From a virus: a DNA stretch of 64,000 bases. The stretch is taken from positions 1 to 64,000 of the IMG/VR virus record IMGVR_UViG_3300042564_001032. One strand, given 5' to 3'. The first letter of the stretch is position 1. Every line of letters starts with the position of its first letter. The position numbers were made by a program, and so were the translations under genes. Under the pieces are notes generated by a model. That model made no database searches. It saw only the letters and a program-made list of their open reading frames with translations, and was not told where the DNA came from. Below are positions 18,253-28,167 of this stretch, piece by piece.

Positions 18253-19545
18253 ATGGCGATGTATCAACCTTCTTTCGTAGACACAACTGGATTTACTTCT
18301 GGAATAACAGCTGGCATTAATAGAGCCATGGATTACAGAATGAGACAGGATAGACTATTTGCTAGTTCTATGGATGATTTAAGGAGGTCTTATGACACGA
18401 AAAAAATGAGAACAGGGGATGTTACGAAATTTTTAGGCGCATTTGATCAACATAAAAATGCTTTAATTGCATACACTAGGGTCAATAACAGCAATGCTAG
18501 TGCTGATGAAATATATCAAGCATCTCAAGATGTTGAGAATTCTAGAATGAATATGGATAATATTTTTTCTAAATCATCCGAAGTTTTTGGAAAACTAAAG
18601 CTTTTTAATTCAGCTAGTCAATCTATGTTTAAGAATGGTATAGAGCCTGTTGGTGAATTCAAAGATGCGTTTAATAAGCTAAGTAACGTCGATTTGGATT
18701 TAATAACAGATAATGATATTAATATAAATCCATTTGATTATAAGACGCTAGCTAATGCTGATGACCTTAAAGATATTGATGCTACTATTTTAAAGAACAT
18801 TACATTCTCTCAAAAAGACGAGGCTGTTGTTGATGGTAATGGAGTTCCTGTTTCATTAAAGATAGAGGCTCCTAGTGTCGGTAAAACACAAGGAAAGGTT
18901 TATAATATTCCATGGATGGCTAAAAAAGAGAAAAGAGATCCAGATGCCGTATCTATCGCTATTCAATCTAATTTTAATTTGCCTGGTGGCGAAAAAATAA
19001 AGAACTACGCTTCTAATCAGATTAATAATTTAGCTAAATCATTATCTATTGATGAAAATAATCCAAACACTACCCCTGCTCAAGTTTCAGAAAAAAGAAT
19101 GGCAGAAGCTACTTTTGGTAAAATAAAAGCGTCATTCCCTTCAATAAAAGATGTTAAGGATATCCTTCCTTCTCAAATTTACGCTGTAGAAAGAGGTTTA
19201 TTAGAAGGTAAAATTAAAGGGTTCTACTACAATGACGATGAGTTTAAATTAGTTATGCAAAGAATGGGCGCTGATTTTGGGATGGATATGAGAAGCGCTT
19301 CAGCTGCTTTGGCAGTGCAAAATGCGGCATTACAAGCTAATTCTGCAGCAAATTCTGCGACAATGAGTCTTCTAAGATTTGCATTAGGCGGAGGCACGAC
19401 TATTGCTCCTGATATTATTGATCAATTAAAGAATTATGGCATTACATTAGACCCTGCAGCTCTTAAAATTATAAATCAAAATAAATTAAGTGGAGGCAAG
19501 AAACCTAATGCAATCCTAGATGCATTAAGGGCTCTTCAAAAATAA
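18253..19545 (+). CDS. Putative internal virion protein
   Basis: 430 residues, mostly helical, Asn/Asp/Lys-rich, with an alanine-rich segment near the C-terminus (about 350-375). No membrane segment or catalytic motif. It sits between a small internal-protein candidate and the 2082-residue protein, the usual order of ejection proteins in podovirus-type genomes. I recognise no domain, so the role is contextual. Confidence 0.55.
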   Translation: MAMYQPSFVDTTGFTSGITAGINRAMDYRMRQDRLFASSMDDLRRSYDTKKMRTGDVTKFLGAFDQHKNALIAYTRVNNSNASADEIYQASQDVENSRMNMDNIFSKSSEVFGKLKLFNSASQSMFKNGIEPVGEFKDAFNKLSNVDLDLITDNDININPFDYKTLANADDLKDIDATILKNITFSQKDEAVVDGNGVPVSLKIEAPSVGKTQGKVYNIPWMAKKEKRDPDAVSIAIQSNFNLPGGEKIKNYASNQINNLAKSLSIDENNPNTTPAQVSEKRMAEATFGKIKASFPSIKDVKDILPSQIYAVERGLLEGKIKGFYYNDDEFKLVMQRMGADFGMDMRSASAALAVQNAALQANSAANSATMSLLRFALGGGTTIAPDIIDQLKNYGITLDPAALKIINQNKLSGGKKPNAILDALRALQK

Positions 19546-19573
19546 AAAGGGTATCAAATAGGGCAAAATTCGT

Positions 19574-19581
19574 TAGATTTG
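19574..19581 (+). promoter_or_regulatory. Bacteroidota-type -7 box (TAGATTTG)
   Basis: TAGATTTG ends 19 bases before the ATG of the giant gene at 19601. No -33 TTTG is visible. Confidence 0.55.
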
Positions 19582-19600
19582 CATATTATAAAGATACCAG

Positions 19601-22600
19601 ATGGCGGATATTAACAACCCTCAGACACCAGACCCAAAGAGTATTAAGCCAGCTCCTAAGAAGCTTCCCGCTAATGTTCTTTCTATTATGAAGCGGATTA
19701 AAACCGTTCAAGATGCTGCTGATGCTGAGTTTAATGCTTTAGGTGAATACGCTACTAGAAATACTAGATATAACCGTGATTTAATAAATCAGCAATTCAC
19801 TCGAACCACAGCACCTAATACTATTACAAATACTAGGGAGGCTATTGAGCAGAAGTGGAAGGATAATGCAGATAAAGCTGTTGCATTAAAAGTTGTAGAC
19901 GAGTATGACGCTATTAATAATAGCCTTGATGCATATTTAAAACAAGAGTCTAAGTTTGGCCAAAACTTTTCAACAGTATTCAATCCAACTACAAAAAAGT
20001 TTGAAAACGTTGACCCGTATAGTCATCCTTCTGTAATTGCAAAAAGAAAAGAGTTAGAGTACGGATTAAAAACAGGTCAGTTTGAAATAGATAAAGATGA
20101 ATTAACGGGACTTCCTATATTATTTTCTTTATATAACGCTCCTCTAACATCTTTTAGTAAGGCTATCGAAAAAAGCGCAAATACTACTATTGACACTAGG
20201 GGATTTCTTTCATTATCTACTGAAGAAAAGGTAAAGCGTATAAAATATGAGAACGCATATGGCCCAGCATATCTTCCTCAAAAACCAGAAGGTTTTTCTT
20301 CAGTTACAAATTTTATAGGAGGAGTTACATTGCCATTATTAAAAGCTACTGCTTTTGGCATGGGAGCTGCTACTATTGGACGACTTAACCCTGCTTTAGG
20401 AGAAGCTTATGGAGCAGAGGCTTTGGCTAATCTAAATAAGCTAGGGAATACCATATCTTGGATTGGAGACATGACTGAAGGAAATCAGTCTGCTGCCATA
20501 AAAAAATATTATAATTCTAAATTAAAGGCAAACCCAAATATAAATCCCGTAGAATTAATGAGGGAAGCTGAAGCACTTGGGGGCATTACGGGAGCTGTAA
20601 CGGGGACGCTAGAAGCTTCTTTGATGGGCGGCGCTTTTAGTAAACTAGCCCCATACCCTGGCATATCAGCAGCTGCGAGTAAAATAAATACAGCCCCATT
20701 GTTAGAGTCAATGGCTAATAGTAGTAAAAAAGGTGTATTACAAAAAGGATTAGCTCCTCTTGTTCCTGTTACAAAAGAGGCTGCTAAAATAGGAGCAATA
20801 TCGGCTACTACGCCAGTAATCACTGATGTTGTTTCTAATATTGCAGGTGCTGATATTTCAGCTGAAGATACCATGAAAGAAAGCATAGAAAGATTCAAGT
20901 CTGGTGCTGAGATGGTATTTGCTTTTGGTGGATTACCTGCTGCTGCAAAAAGTTCTAGGGTACTTGCTGAAACTATACCATTTGTAAGAGATGTTAATGC
21001 TCAAAATATTAAATACGCACTTGCTATGGTTACAGGTGCTGCAAGAGATATTCAGCCTTCTGTTATGCATCAGGCTAAAGTAATTGCTTATGAACTACCT
21101 CAAGGAGAAGTAGAAGCACTAATACAAGAAGGAGAAACACAAGGCATTTACGAGCAAGGTACATTAAAGCAGTACAAAACAGATAAAGAATTATACGACG
21201 AAACAGATGCTCAAGTTCCTACGGATATACCAAAAGAAAAAAGAGACATCATAAGAGGTATTCAAGTTAAGATAAATAAGCTTACCGAAATGGCTAAAAG
21301 CCTAGGTAAAGTAAGCCCTCTATTAGACAGGATAAATAAAATGAAAGACCAGCTTGATGAAAAAGCTGTAAAAGTTCTTGAATCAGAAAATCCTTTAGAA
21401 GTAGATGCTACTTATGAAGCAAAAGAAACTACTGCAGAAGTTCCTCCCGTTGCTGCTCCAGAGGGTAAGCCTATTGAAGCAAAGCCTATTGAAGTAAAGC
21501 CAGCAGAAACGCCTACTGAAGCAAAACCCGCAGAAACTACACCTATTACAGAACAAAAAAAACCTACAGAAAATGCCACTCCAAGCGGCCAAGAGCCAAA
21601 AAAAGAAAGCGGTGCAACAGGCGATATCGTCGAACCTACGGGAACTCAAGTCATCAAAGACCAAGAGACCACTCAAGCAGATGTTGGCGATAGCAATATC
21701 GGCGGCAAAACGAAACCAAAAGTAGAGACTACTAAGCTAGAGGTAGAGCCCGAAAAAAAGACCCCTAAAGAATTTAACAATAACGAAACAGCTACTGTGT
21801 TCGGCAAGATGAAAAAGGCTGCCGAAGAGTATCTATCCAAAAAAGTAGATGACTTCTCTGGTGCTTCTAGAAAAGCATTAGCTACATTGAAAAACTCTGC
21901 GTTCTATAAAGGATTAGATAAGAATGAAAGAGAAAAGTATGTGCTAGCTGCTACTAAATTTTTTGAAGGCAAGTTGCCTCCATCCCCTTCAGTTCAAAGA
22001 CTTCTTGGAATAGCTAATGACGCTACAAATGTTGTCAATAACATGGCTTCTTTAAACGAGAATATGAAGTTACAGGCAAAAGCAGCCAAAGACACTGAGA
22101 TGTGGATTAAGGGTACAAGAAAGGCTATTAGTAATGGGCTTAATGAATTAAAGAAGAAGGGCGTTATTAAAACAGCTCAACTATTATCAATACTTAAGAA
22201 GTATGATTCATTAAATCTTAAAAATAACGATGCTATAAATGATTTTACATCTTATGTTACAAAGATTGTAAATGATGCTAATTATAACAATAAGCTACAA
22301 ACAGCATCTAGGTTAAATGGCTTAATTAACAAGGCTTCTAAAATGAAAGGAAAGCAGGTTAATTTAATATCTGCTGCTAAAGAATTTTTAGGAATAGACC
22401 CTAGTAAAATAGAAGATATAGACGGATACATTGAAAGAGCTAGTGTTGTTTTAAATGGTATCAGGTCTTCAAAAACAAAAGGATTAGAAGCTAATTTTTC
22501 AGATGCATTTAGAAGTTCAGATATAATAGAATACGCTAAAGAGCAAAAGGCTAAAATAGAAGAATCAAAGAAGCAATCTAAATTAGAAGACTACAATGAA

Positions 22601-25600
22601 CTTGTTGAGTCTGGCGTAATATCAAAGGATATGTCTTTTGATGAGATTGACCAAATTATAGGAGCTATAGAGCAAGGAAAAGAAAGCGATATACCTGATA
22701 TTAGAGATAAGGCTAGATATGTAAGAGCTTATGTAAATAAGAGATTTGATTCTGTATCTGCTATAGTTAAGTCTATGTTAGACAGAAATGTTGACCCTTT
22801 TACTGGCATGCAATTATCAGATATATCTAGTGCTGATAGAGTTAGGCTTAACACTATTATTGGTATGGGTTTAAACGACCTGCCATTAAAAGATGCATAT
22901 ACTGTAGTAGAAGCGTTAAACAACTTTGCAGTTAATGGAAAAGTATCTAATCTTGATTCAGCAATAGCTATTGGAGAAGCGTATCAAGGAGGCAAAATAC
23001 TTGAATCTTATGGAATAAAATCTTTAACAATCAAGTCTCTTTTTGGTAGAAAAGCAGCTAGATGGTTTGCTGCCGATATGACTAGCTTACCTGTATTATT
23101 TGATAAAGCATTTGGTACTAATAAATCATTACTTGTTCAAAAGTATATGGGAATGTCTTCTTTAATGCGTAATAAGAATATGGCAGAGAAGATTTACCAA
23201 GAAGCGTCTAAAGAATATACAGATAAGTTTGTTGGAAAATATGGAGGAATTTTAAAATCTAAAACAAATCCAAATGGATTAAGATTTGATGCCAAAGAAA
23301 ATATATATGAAAGAGGCATGTTAGCCTTTATGAGAAGAAATAGGGGTGGCGATGAAGCTTCTGTGGCTAAAGAGTTTAATAGAAGAAAAACTTTATTGCA
23401 AGAAACTATCGACGCATTGAGAAGCAGAGGCGGCGATTATGGGAAGATGGCTGATTTATACCAAACTGCTTTTGATAAACTTGTAAGGGATTCTAAAAAT
23501 TCATTAGAGGTAGATTCTAAGGCAGATAGTGTAAACCTAGAGGCTGTTAATTGGTGGACTAATCAGTGGGGTAAACATTATGAAAAAATGAAAGATGTTA
23601 ACCTTAACATATACAATCAGGATTTAGGATTTCATAATAACTATACTCAAGACACTTACGGGAAATTTGATAAGAGCGAAACTCCAACATCTATGGACCC
23701 ATTGTCTGATAATCCATTCTTTTCTAGCTACGATTACATACCTGACGTAAAGAGCGGAACATTAATGAAGACAACAGACCCTGAAATGTTACCTAATGGC
23801 AAGTTTATTGATTTAGATTTTGACTATAATAGTAATAGGGCCCTTAAAACAGCACTGACTAATATACATACAGCCAAAGATTTAAGGCAAGTTAAAGCAT
23901 TTAGGGATTCTCCATTCTTTGATAAAATATTTAATCAAGAAGACGGCAATGTATTTAAAGGAAAGATTAGCAATTATGCTAAAAGAATGCAGAATAGAGA
24001 CATAGCAGAATCAAGGGAGTTTAGCAATGTAGGAAGGTCTTTATCCGTTGCTGCCACAACAGCAGTATCAACTGCCTTATCTTCATTTGCACAACCATTC
24101 AAACAGCTAGCACCATCAATGCATACGCTTATAGCTACTAATGGTAGATTAGCTATTAATGACGCACTTAACGCAGATGCGCATGATTTTTTAGATAGAA
24201 TCGGGTATGGTATATCTAATAGAGGCATGGGTTCTCAATTTAGCATGGAAAGAGTAAGCTCAATGCTCAGACAGGCTGATGATAATGCATTAATGAGAGG
24301 CGTGAGAGCGTTAGGAAAAATACAAGAAGCAAAGCTAAAAATATTTGTTGGATACTCGGATATACTTACAGCTAGAATGGCTTGGTTATCTTATTATAAA
24401 GATGCCTTAAGAAAGAAAGGAGAGGATGTTTCTAATCTAGATTGGAAAACTCATGAGATAAATAAAGATGCAGCAGATTACGCTGAACAGATGACCAATG
24501 TGAGTCAGAACGTATCCGATACAGATTTACAAGGCACATTCATTGGCTCTCAAGACCCTTATCATAAGGCATTCAAGAATACTGTAATGACCCTAGCAAA
24601 CTACACAATGAACCAAAAGGCAAAAGTTGGTGGTAATATTAGAGTTGCTTTAGGTAAAGGGGTTGCTGCGGAAGATAGAAGTTTAGCTGTAAAATCGTTA
24701 GCAGGGACAGCTGCCGAGATGTTTGTATATAATGCTATATGGCAGATGGCTAACAATATTCAATGGGGTATTGCAGATAAGATGTCAAATACTACTCCTT
24801 CCCAAGAAGAGAAAAGAAGAAGAGAATTATCTTCTAAAAGAACTACGATTACAAACTTAACAAACGACTTATTCTCTCCTCACCCTATTATGAACGATGG
24901 GTTAGATAAGCTAATTAATTTTGGCTTAGAAAAAATAGATCCTGATACTCCAAAAGCATTTGAAGTTAGATTATATGATGGAGGAGGTGCTGATGCGTGG
25001 GCTAAAAACTATGGAGTAGGAGGTATCCTTCTAAAGAATATTATGGATGCTTCTAAGTATAATGATATAGCTATAAGTGGAGAGGTAAAGACAGAAGACC
25101 CATTTGGGGAAGAGCAGGTTAAAAAATTAACAGGAGAAGATAAAAAGATTGCTATGTCTTGGATGCCATTAGTTATTGCTGGAAGAACATTAGGGTTTTC
25201 TGATATGAGCAATGTTTCTAATAAAATTATCAAGAATCTTAGCGCTAGGGGAATGTCAGAAGAAAATGCATTAATTAATAAGGCTATAGATATGGTTCCT
25301 GCTGAAGAAGGTAAGGCTACCATAGTCGATAATAAGACCATCAACCAAGCTGCAGCAGAAGCTGTTAAATTCAAGGATCCTGAATCTAGAGCTAAATACT
25401 TATTGGATTTAAAGAAGAAGTATGGAGCTGAACTTTGGTCGAAAGAAATAGATTTAATATCTGACCCTAAATTAGGTATTATTGACGGAGGTACGGTTGC
25501 TTTCATGACAGCTATGGCCAATAATGACCAAGATGCCATGAAGGTATACAGAGCTTTCTCATTAGCCAAACCAGAGGCCAAAGTAGAGTCTCTTGTTAGG

Positions 25601-25849
25601 ACTAAACAAGAAATAGGCTCTGATAGATTCTTTAAGAAGGTTCGCGGTATTCTAGACATGAAAATGCTTAGTGATGATGCGATAGTATTATTTGCAAAGA
25701 AGCTAGACAAGAAAGATCTTGACAAATTCATTAAGATATATGCAGAGTTTAGCAAACAAGAGCAAGCGGCTGCTGATGCAGAAGAAGAGGCTAAAAGACT
25801 TGAGGAGCAGAGAAAGGCAGCATCAGATGCGTTAGGCACTGAACAATAG
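19601..25849 (+). CDS. Giant internal virion / polyvalent protein (2082 residues)
   Basis: Parts visible in order: a charged helical N-terminus (1-225); a long Ala/Gly-rich hydrophobic region (about 235-460) able to contact membranes; a Pro/Glu/Thr/Lys-rich linker (about 600-730) with repeats of the type KPIE(A/V)KP and AKPAET; long helical domains (730-1900); and an acidic coiled-coil tail. No lytic transglycosylase or peptidase signature stands out. Size, composition and location suggest a DNA-ejection or capsid-core protein that threads through the host envelope, or a polyvalent protein delivering several domains. It is one of the two largest genes in the window. Confidence 0.65.
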   Translation: MADINNPQTPDPKSIKPAPKKLPANVLSIMKRIKTVQDAADAEFNALGEYATRNTRYNRDLINQQFTRTTAPNTITNTREAIEQKWKDNADKAVALKVVDEYDAINNSLDAYLKQESKFGQNFSTVFNPTTKKFENVDPYSHPSVIAKRKELEYGLKTGQFEIDKDELTGLPILFSLYNAPLTSFSKAIEKSANTTIDTRGFLSLSTEEKVKRIKYENAYGPAYLPQKPEGFSSVTNFIGGVTLPLLKATAFGMGAATIGRLNPALGEAYGAEALANLNKLGNTISWIGDMTEGNQSAAIKKYYNSKLKANPNINPVELMREAEALGGITGAVTGTLEASLMGGAFSKLAPYPGISAAASKINTAPLLESMANSSKKGVLQKGLAPLVPVTKEAAKIGAISATTPVITDVVSNIAGADISAEDTMKESIERFKSGAEMVFAFGGLPAAAKSSRVLAETIPFVRDVNAQNIKYALAMVTGAARDIQPSVMHQAKVIAYELPQGEVEALIQEGETQGIYEQGTLKQYKTDKELYDETDAQVPTDIPKEKRDIIRGIQVKINKLTEMAKSLGKVSPLLDRINKMKDQLDEKAVKVLESENPLEVDATYEAKETTAEVPPVAAPEGKPIEAKPIEVKPAETPTEAKPAETTPITEQKKPTENATPSGQEPKKESGATGDIVEPTGTQVIKDQETTQADVGDSNIGGKTKPKVETTKLEVEPEKKTPKEFNNNETATVFGKMKKAAEEYLSKKVDDFSGASRKALATLKNSAFYKGLDKNEREKYVLAATKFFEGKLPPSPSVQRLLGIANDATNVVNNMASLNENMKLQAKAAKDTEMWIKGTRKAISNGLNELKKKGVIKTAQLLSILKKYDSLNLKNNDAINDFTSYVTKIVNDANYNNKLQTASRLNGLINKASKMKGKQVNLISAAKEFLGIDPSKIEDIDGYIERASVVLNGIRSSKTKGLEANFSDAFRSSDIIEYAKEQKAKIEESKKQSKLEDYNELVESGVISKDMSFDEIDQIIGAIEQGKESDIPDIRDKARYVRAYVNKRFDSVSAIVKSMLDRNVDPFTGMQLSDISSADRVRLNTIIGMGLNDLPLKDAYTVVEALNNFAVNGKVSNLDSAIAIGEAYQGGKILESYGIKSLTIKSLFGRKAARWFAADMTSLPVLFDKAFGTNKSLLVQKYMGMSSLMRNKNMAEKIYQEASKEYTDKFVGKYGGILKSKTNPNGLRFDAKENIYERGMLAFMRRNRGGDEASVAKEFNRRKTLLQETIDALRSRGGDYGKMADLYQTAFDKLVRDSKNSLEVDSKADSVNLEAVNWWTNQWGKHYEKMKDVNLNIYNQDLGFHNNYTQDTYGKFDKSETPTSMDPLSDNPFFSSYDYIPDVKSGTLMKTTDPEMLPNGKFIDLDFDYNSNRALKTALTNIHTAKDLRQVKAFRDSPFFDKIFNQEDGNVFKGKISNYAKRMQNRDIAESREFSNVGRSLSVAATTAVSTALSSFAQPFKQLAPSMHTLIATNGRLAINDALNADAHDFLDRIGYGISNRGMGSQFSMERVSSMLRQADDNALMRGVRALGKIQEAKLKIFVGYSDILTARMAWLSYYKDALRKKGEDVSNLDWKTHEINKDAADYAEQMTNVSQNVSDTDLQGTFIGSQDPYHKAFKNTVMTLANYTMNQKAKVGGNIRVALGKGVAAEDRSLAVKSLAGTAAEMFVYNAIWQMANNIQWGIADKMSNTTPSQEEKRRRELSSKRTTITNLTNDLFSPHPIMNDGLDKLINFGLEKIDPDTPKAFEVRLYDGGGADAWAKNYGVGGILLKNIMDASKYNDIAISGEVKTEDPFGEEQVKKLTGEDKKIAMSWMPLVIAGRTLGFSDMSNVSNKIIKNLSARGMSEENALINKAIDMVPAEEGKATIVDNKTINQAAAEAVKFKDPESRAKYLLDLKKKYGAELWSKEIDLISDPKLGIIDGGTVAFMTAMANNDQDAMKVYRAFSLAKPEAKVESLVRTKQEIGSDRFFKKVRGILDMKMLSDDAIVLFAKKLDKKDLDKFIKIYAEFSKQEQAAADAEEEAKRLEEQRKAASDALGTEQ

Positions 25850-25873
25850 TACATCAAAATAAAGCTTTTTAGG

Positions 25874-25881
25874 TATATTTG
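25874..25881 (+). promoter_or_regulatory. Bacteroidota-type -7 box (TATATTTG)
   Basis: TATATTTG ends 15 bases before the ATG at 25897. It would drive the tail-tip and fibre genes. Confidence 0.6.
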
Positions 25882-25896
25882 CATAAACAAATAAAT

Positions 25897-26451
25897 ATGC
25901 CTTTTACAACCTCGGTAAGTATCACTCAAGGGGCAGACTGTAGCCAGTTCACCATTACAGATAGTTCAACATACAATGTTGAGGGAACAGGCACGTTTTC
26001 TGCTAGAAAACTTACTATACAGAAATCTGATGGGTCTTACCTTAAAATAGGTACTAGAACCTATAATCAATACGTTTGGCCTTTTACTGATGGCAATAGC
26101 ATTATTATATCAGGCGTTGATGATAAGAATGTTCCTTATATAGCTACAGACTATGCTTTTAATATTATATTAGCATTAACATCTACTAGCCCACAAGTTA
26201 ACTCTGTATATACTAAATCAGAGCTCCCTGTGTTTGTCTGCTACACAATGAGTGCATTCTTCTCTAACACATATAAAATGTCTATTGATAATGGACTAGA
26301 GAAAGACTATAAATTTGTAAAAGATGTTATGAGACTATTTATGGAACAAGAGTCAGGTAAAAAAGCAGGAGCTGATGGAGATATCGGAGCTGCTCAAGGT
26401 TGCTTAGACAGAGCTAAACAAATTTCTGATGCACTTAAAATAGGATATTAA
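25897..26451 (+). CDS. Tail-associated protein before the fibre genes
   Basis: 184 residues from ATG 25897; an in-frame TTG six codons earlier overlaps the promoter box and is rejected. Residues 1-115 are beta-rich (FTITDSSTYNVEG, ARKLTIQKSDGSY), resembling an adaptor or fibre-attachment domain. Residues 125-184 are helical, ending in a segment typical of small baseplate/fibre adaptor proteins. It is coupled to the next gene by TAATG. Probably a fibre-attachment or tail-tip component. Confidence 0.55.
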   Translation: MPFTTSVSITQGADCSQFTITDSSTYNVEGTGTFSARKLTIQKSDGSYLKIGTRTYNQYVWPFTDGNSIIISGVDDKNVPYIATDYAFNIILALTSTSPQVNSVYTKSELPVFVCYTMSAFFSNTYKMSIDNGLEKDYKFVKDVMRLFMEQESGKKAGADGDIGAAQGCLDRAKQISDALKIGY

Positions 26452-27065
26452 TGTCTTATACTCTTCCTCAAATATCAGAGATACTATTAAAAGCAGATAA
26501 GACGGTCTACAGGCTAGGAGCCATTGCCTATGATGACATGTTTGCTGAAGATAGCGAGGCGCTTGATTATGAAAGAGATATTATTTTTATATACAAGAAA
26601 TGTGTAGAATGGGCAGATGATTTCTATGTTGGGAATACTAGGTTAGACAGCGTTGTAGAGAGATTGTCCGCAAAGGTTAATATATATGACTATGGTAAAC
26701 TAACTCCTATATATTCAGATTCTGTAACACAGAATGCCATATCTACCGTTAGCCCTTATGTATTAAAAACAACAAACCTTTCGCTAGGACAAGGACTATT
26801 TGGTTCAAATAATTTTACTCAAGAAACTGTTTCTATATCAGTAGACTATGATTATGTCAAGTCTCAAGTAAGAGAGAACTATGTTCATGACCAACAAGTA
26901 GCATCTAGTTCATGGGTAGTGCCTCATCAGTTAAATAAATATGCTTCCGTTAGTATAGTGAACACAGCTAACCAAGCTATAGTAGGGGATATAACTTATA
27001 ATTCATTAAATCAATTAACAATAACATTTACATCACCAATAAGCGGTAAAGCTTATATAAATTAA
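26451..27065 (+). CDS. Tail fibre-related protein with C-terminal binding domain
   Basis: 204 residues. The helical N-terminal half is followed by a C-terminal beta domain (about 145-204) of the type WVVPHQLNKYASVSIVNT, then GDITYNSLNQLTITFTSP. I recognise this as a short module at the ends of many tail fibre proteins; the same module ends the next gene. Likely a fibre or fibre-adaptor subunit for host surface binding. Confidence 0.6.
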   Translation: MSYTLPQISEILLKADKTVYRLGAIAYDDMFAEDSEALDYERDIIFIYKKCVEWADDFYVGNTRLDSVVERLSAKVNIYDYGKLTPIYSDSVTQNAISTVSPYVLKTTNLSLGQGLFGSNNFTQETVSISVDYDYVKSQVRENYVHDQQVASSSWVVPHQLNKYASVSIVNTANQAIVGDITYNSLNQLTITFTSPISGKAYIN

Positions 27066-27072
27066 AATTAAA

Positions 27073-28161
27073 ATGCAGTTTCTTACCAACCTCGATTTAA
27101 CTAAAAATCAGATTCTAAACGTAGCGTTACAGAATCTATCTTCACCTCCAGGCTCACCTGTTGCAGGTCAAGTTTACTACAACACAGTCGATAAAGCTAT
27201 CTACTTTTGGGATTCCACTCAATGGGTGAACATCTCAGGTGATATTACCGCAGTTGTTGCAGGGTCGGGTCTTACGGGTGGAGGTACAGGTGGCTCTGTT
27301 ACACTAGATGTAAACGTAGATAACGCTACAATTGAAGTAGATAACGATATAGTTCGTGTTAAAGACCTAGGGATTACTACATCAAAATTAAACGATGGTG
27401 CTGTAACTACTATTAAAATTGGAGCAAACCAAGTAACATTGGCAAAGCTTGCTCAGGTTGCTAACAATACCGTAATTGGTAATACATCAGGTGGAACTGC
27501 AACACCTTCTGAAGTTGTTATTGTAACTGACTTAGCTAGTGCTAGTTCAACTACACTTGCTACATCTGCTGCAATTAAAACATATATCGATACTAACGTA
27601 GGTAACCTAGGTAATCTAGAGGGAGCATGGGACGCTTCAAGTGGAAGTTTTCCTGTAGGCTCTTCTCCTGTAGCTGGCACAAAAGCTGGTGATTATTGGT
27701 ATGTAAGCGTAGCTGGTACAACAGGCGGCGTAGCATTTAATGTTGGAGATGTAATTGTTGCCAAAGTTAATAATGCTTCTACATCTACTGCTTCTGATTG
27801 GATTCAATTAGAAGTTAATAGAGACCAAGCTACAGAAACTGCTTTAGGTTTAGCAGAGATTGCTACCCAAACAGAAGTAAATACAGGAACTGATGACCAA
27901 AGAATTGTCACTCCACTTAAGTTAAAAACTCTATTAGACAATAGAACAGGTGGATATGCTGCAAATATTGGTAACGGAACTGCAACTTCTTATGCGGTAT
28001 CACACGGATTGGGGACAACTGATGTAAACGTTATGTTAAAAGATAATAGTACTTTAGCACAAGTTTTTGCTGACGTAGTTATTACAGACGCAAATACGGT
28101 TACAGTTAGTTTCGCAGTAGCACCTGCATCAAATGCTTACAGAGTTATTATAAAGAAATAG
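27073..28161 (+). CDS. Tail fibre protein
   Basis: 362 residues. The N-terminal region has the fibre segment GQVYYNTVDKAIYFWDSTQW (39-58), known from trimeric tail fibres. The middle is a glycine/threonine/valine-rich repetitive beta region. The C-terminus (about 300-362) has the same binding module as the previous gene (AVSHGLGTTDVNVMLKDN, ending YRVIIKK). It would form a shaft and tip near the long fibre. High confidence for class, low for receptor. Confidence 0.75.
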   Translation: MQFLTNLDLTKNQILNVALQNLSSPPGSPVAGQVYYNTVDKAIYFWDSTQWVNISGDITAVVAGSGLTGGGTGGSVTLDVNVDNATIEVDNDIVRVKDLGITTSKLNDGAVTTIKIGANQVTLAKLAQVANNTVIGNTSGGTATPSEVVIVTDLASASSTTLATSAAIKTYIDTNVGNLGNLEGAWDASSGSFPVGSSPVAGTKAGDYWYVSVAGTTGGVAFNVGDVIVAKVNNASTSTASDWIQLEVNRDQATETALGLAEIATQTEVNTGTDDQRIVTPLKLKTLLDNRTGGYAANIGNGTATSYAVSHGLGTTDVNVMLKDNSTLAQVFADVVITDANTVTVSFAVAPASNAYRVIIKK

Positions 28162-28167
28162 AAGTAA

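Noticed and set aside
25009-25929. 306-residue open frame on the minus strand opposite the giant virion gene
   Set aside because: It is antisense to a strongly supported gene, serine/leucine-rich as expected for a mirror of helical coding sequence, and has no promoter or neighbour.
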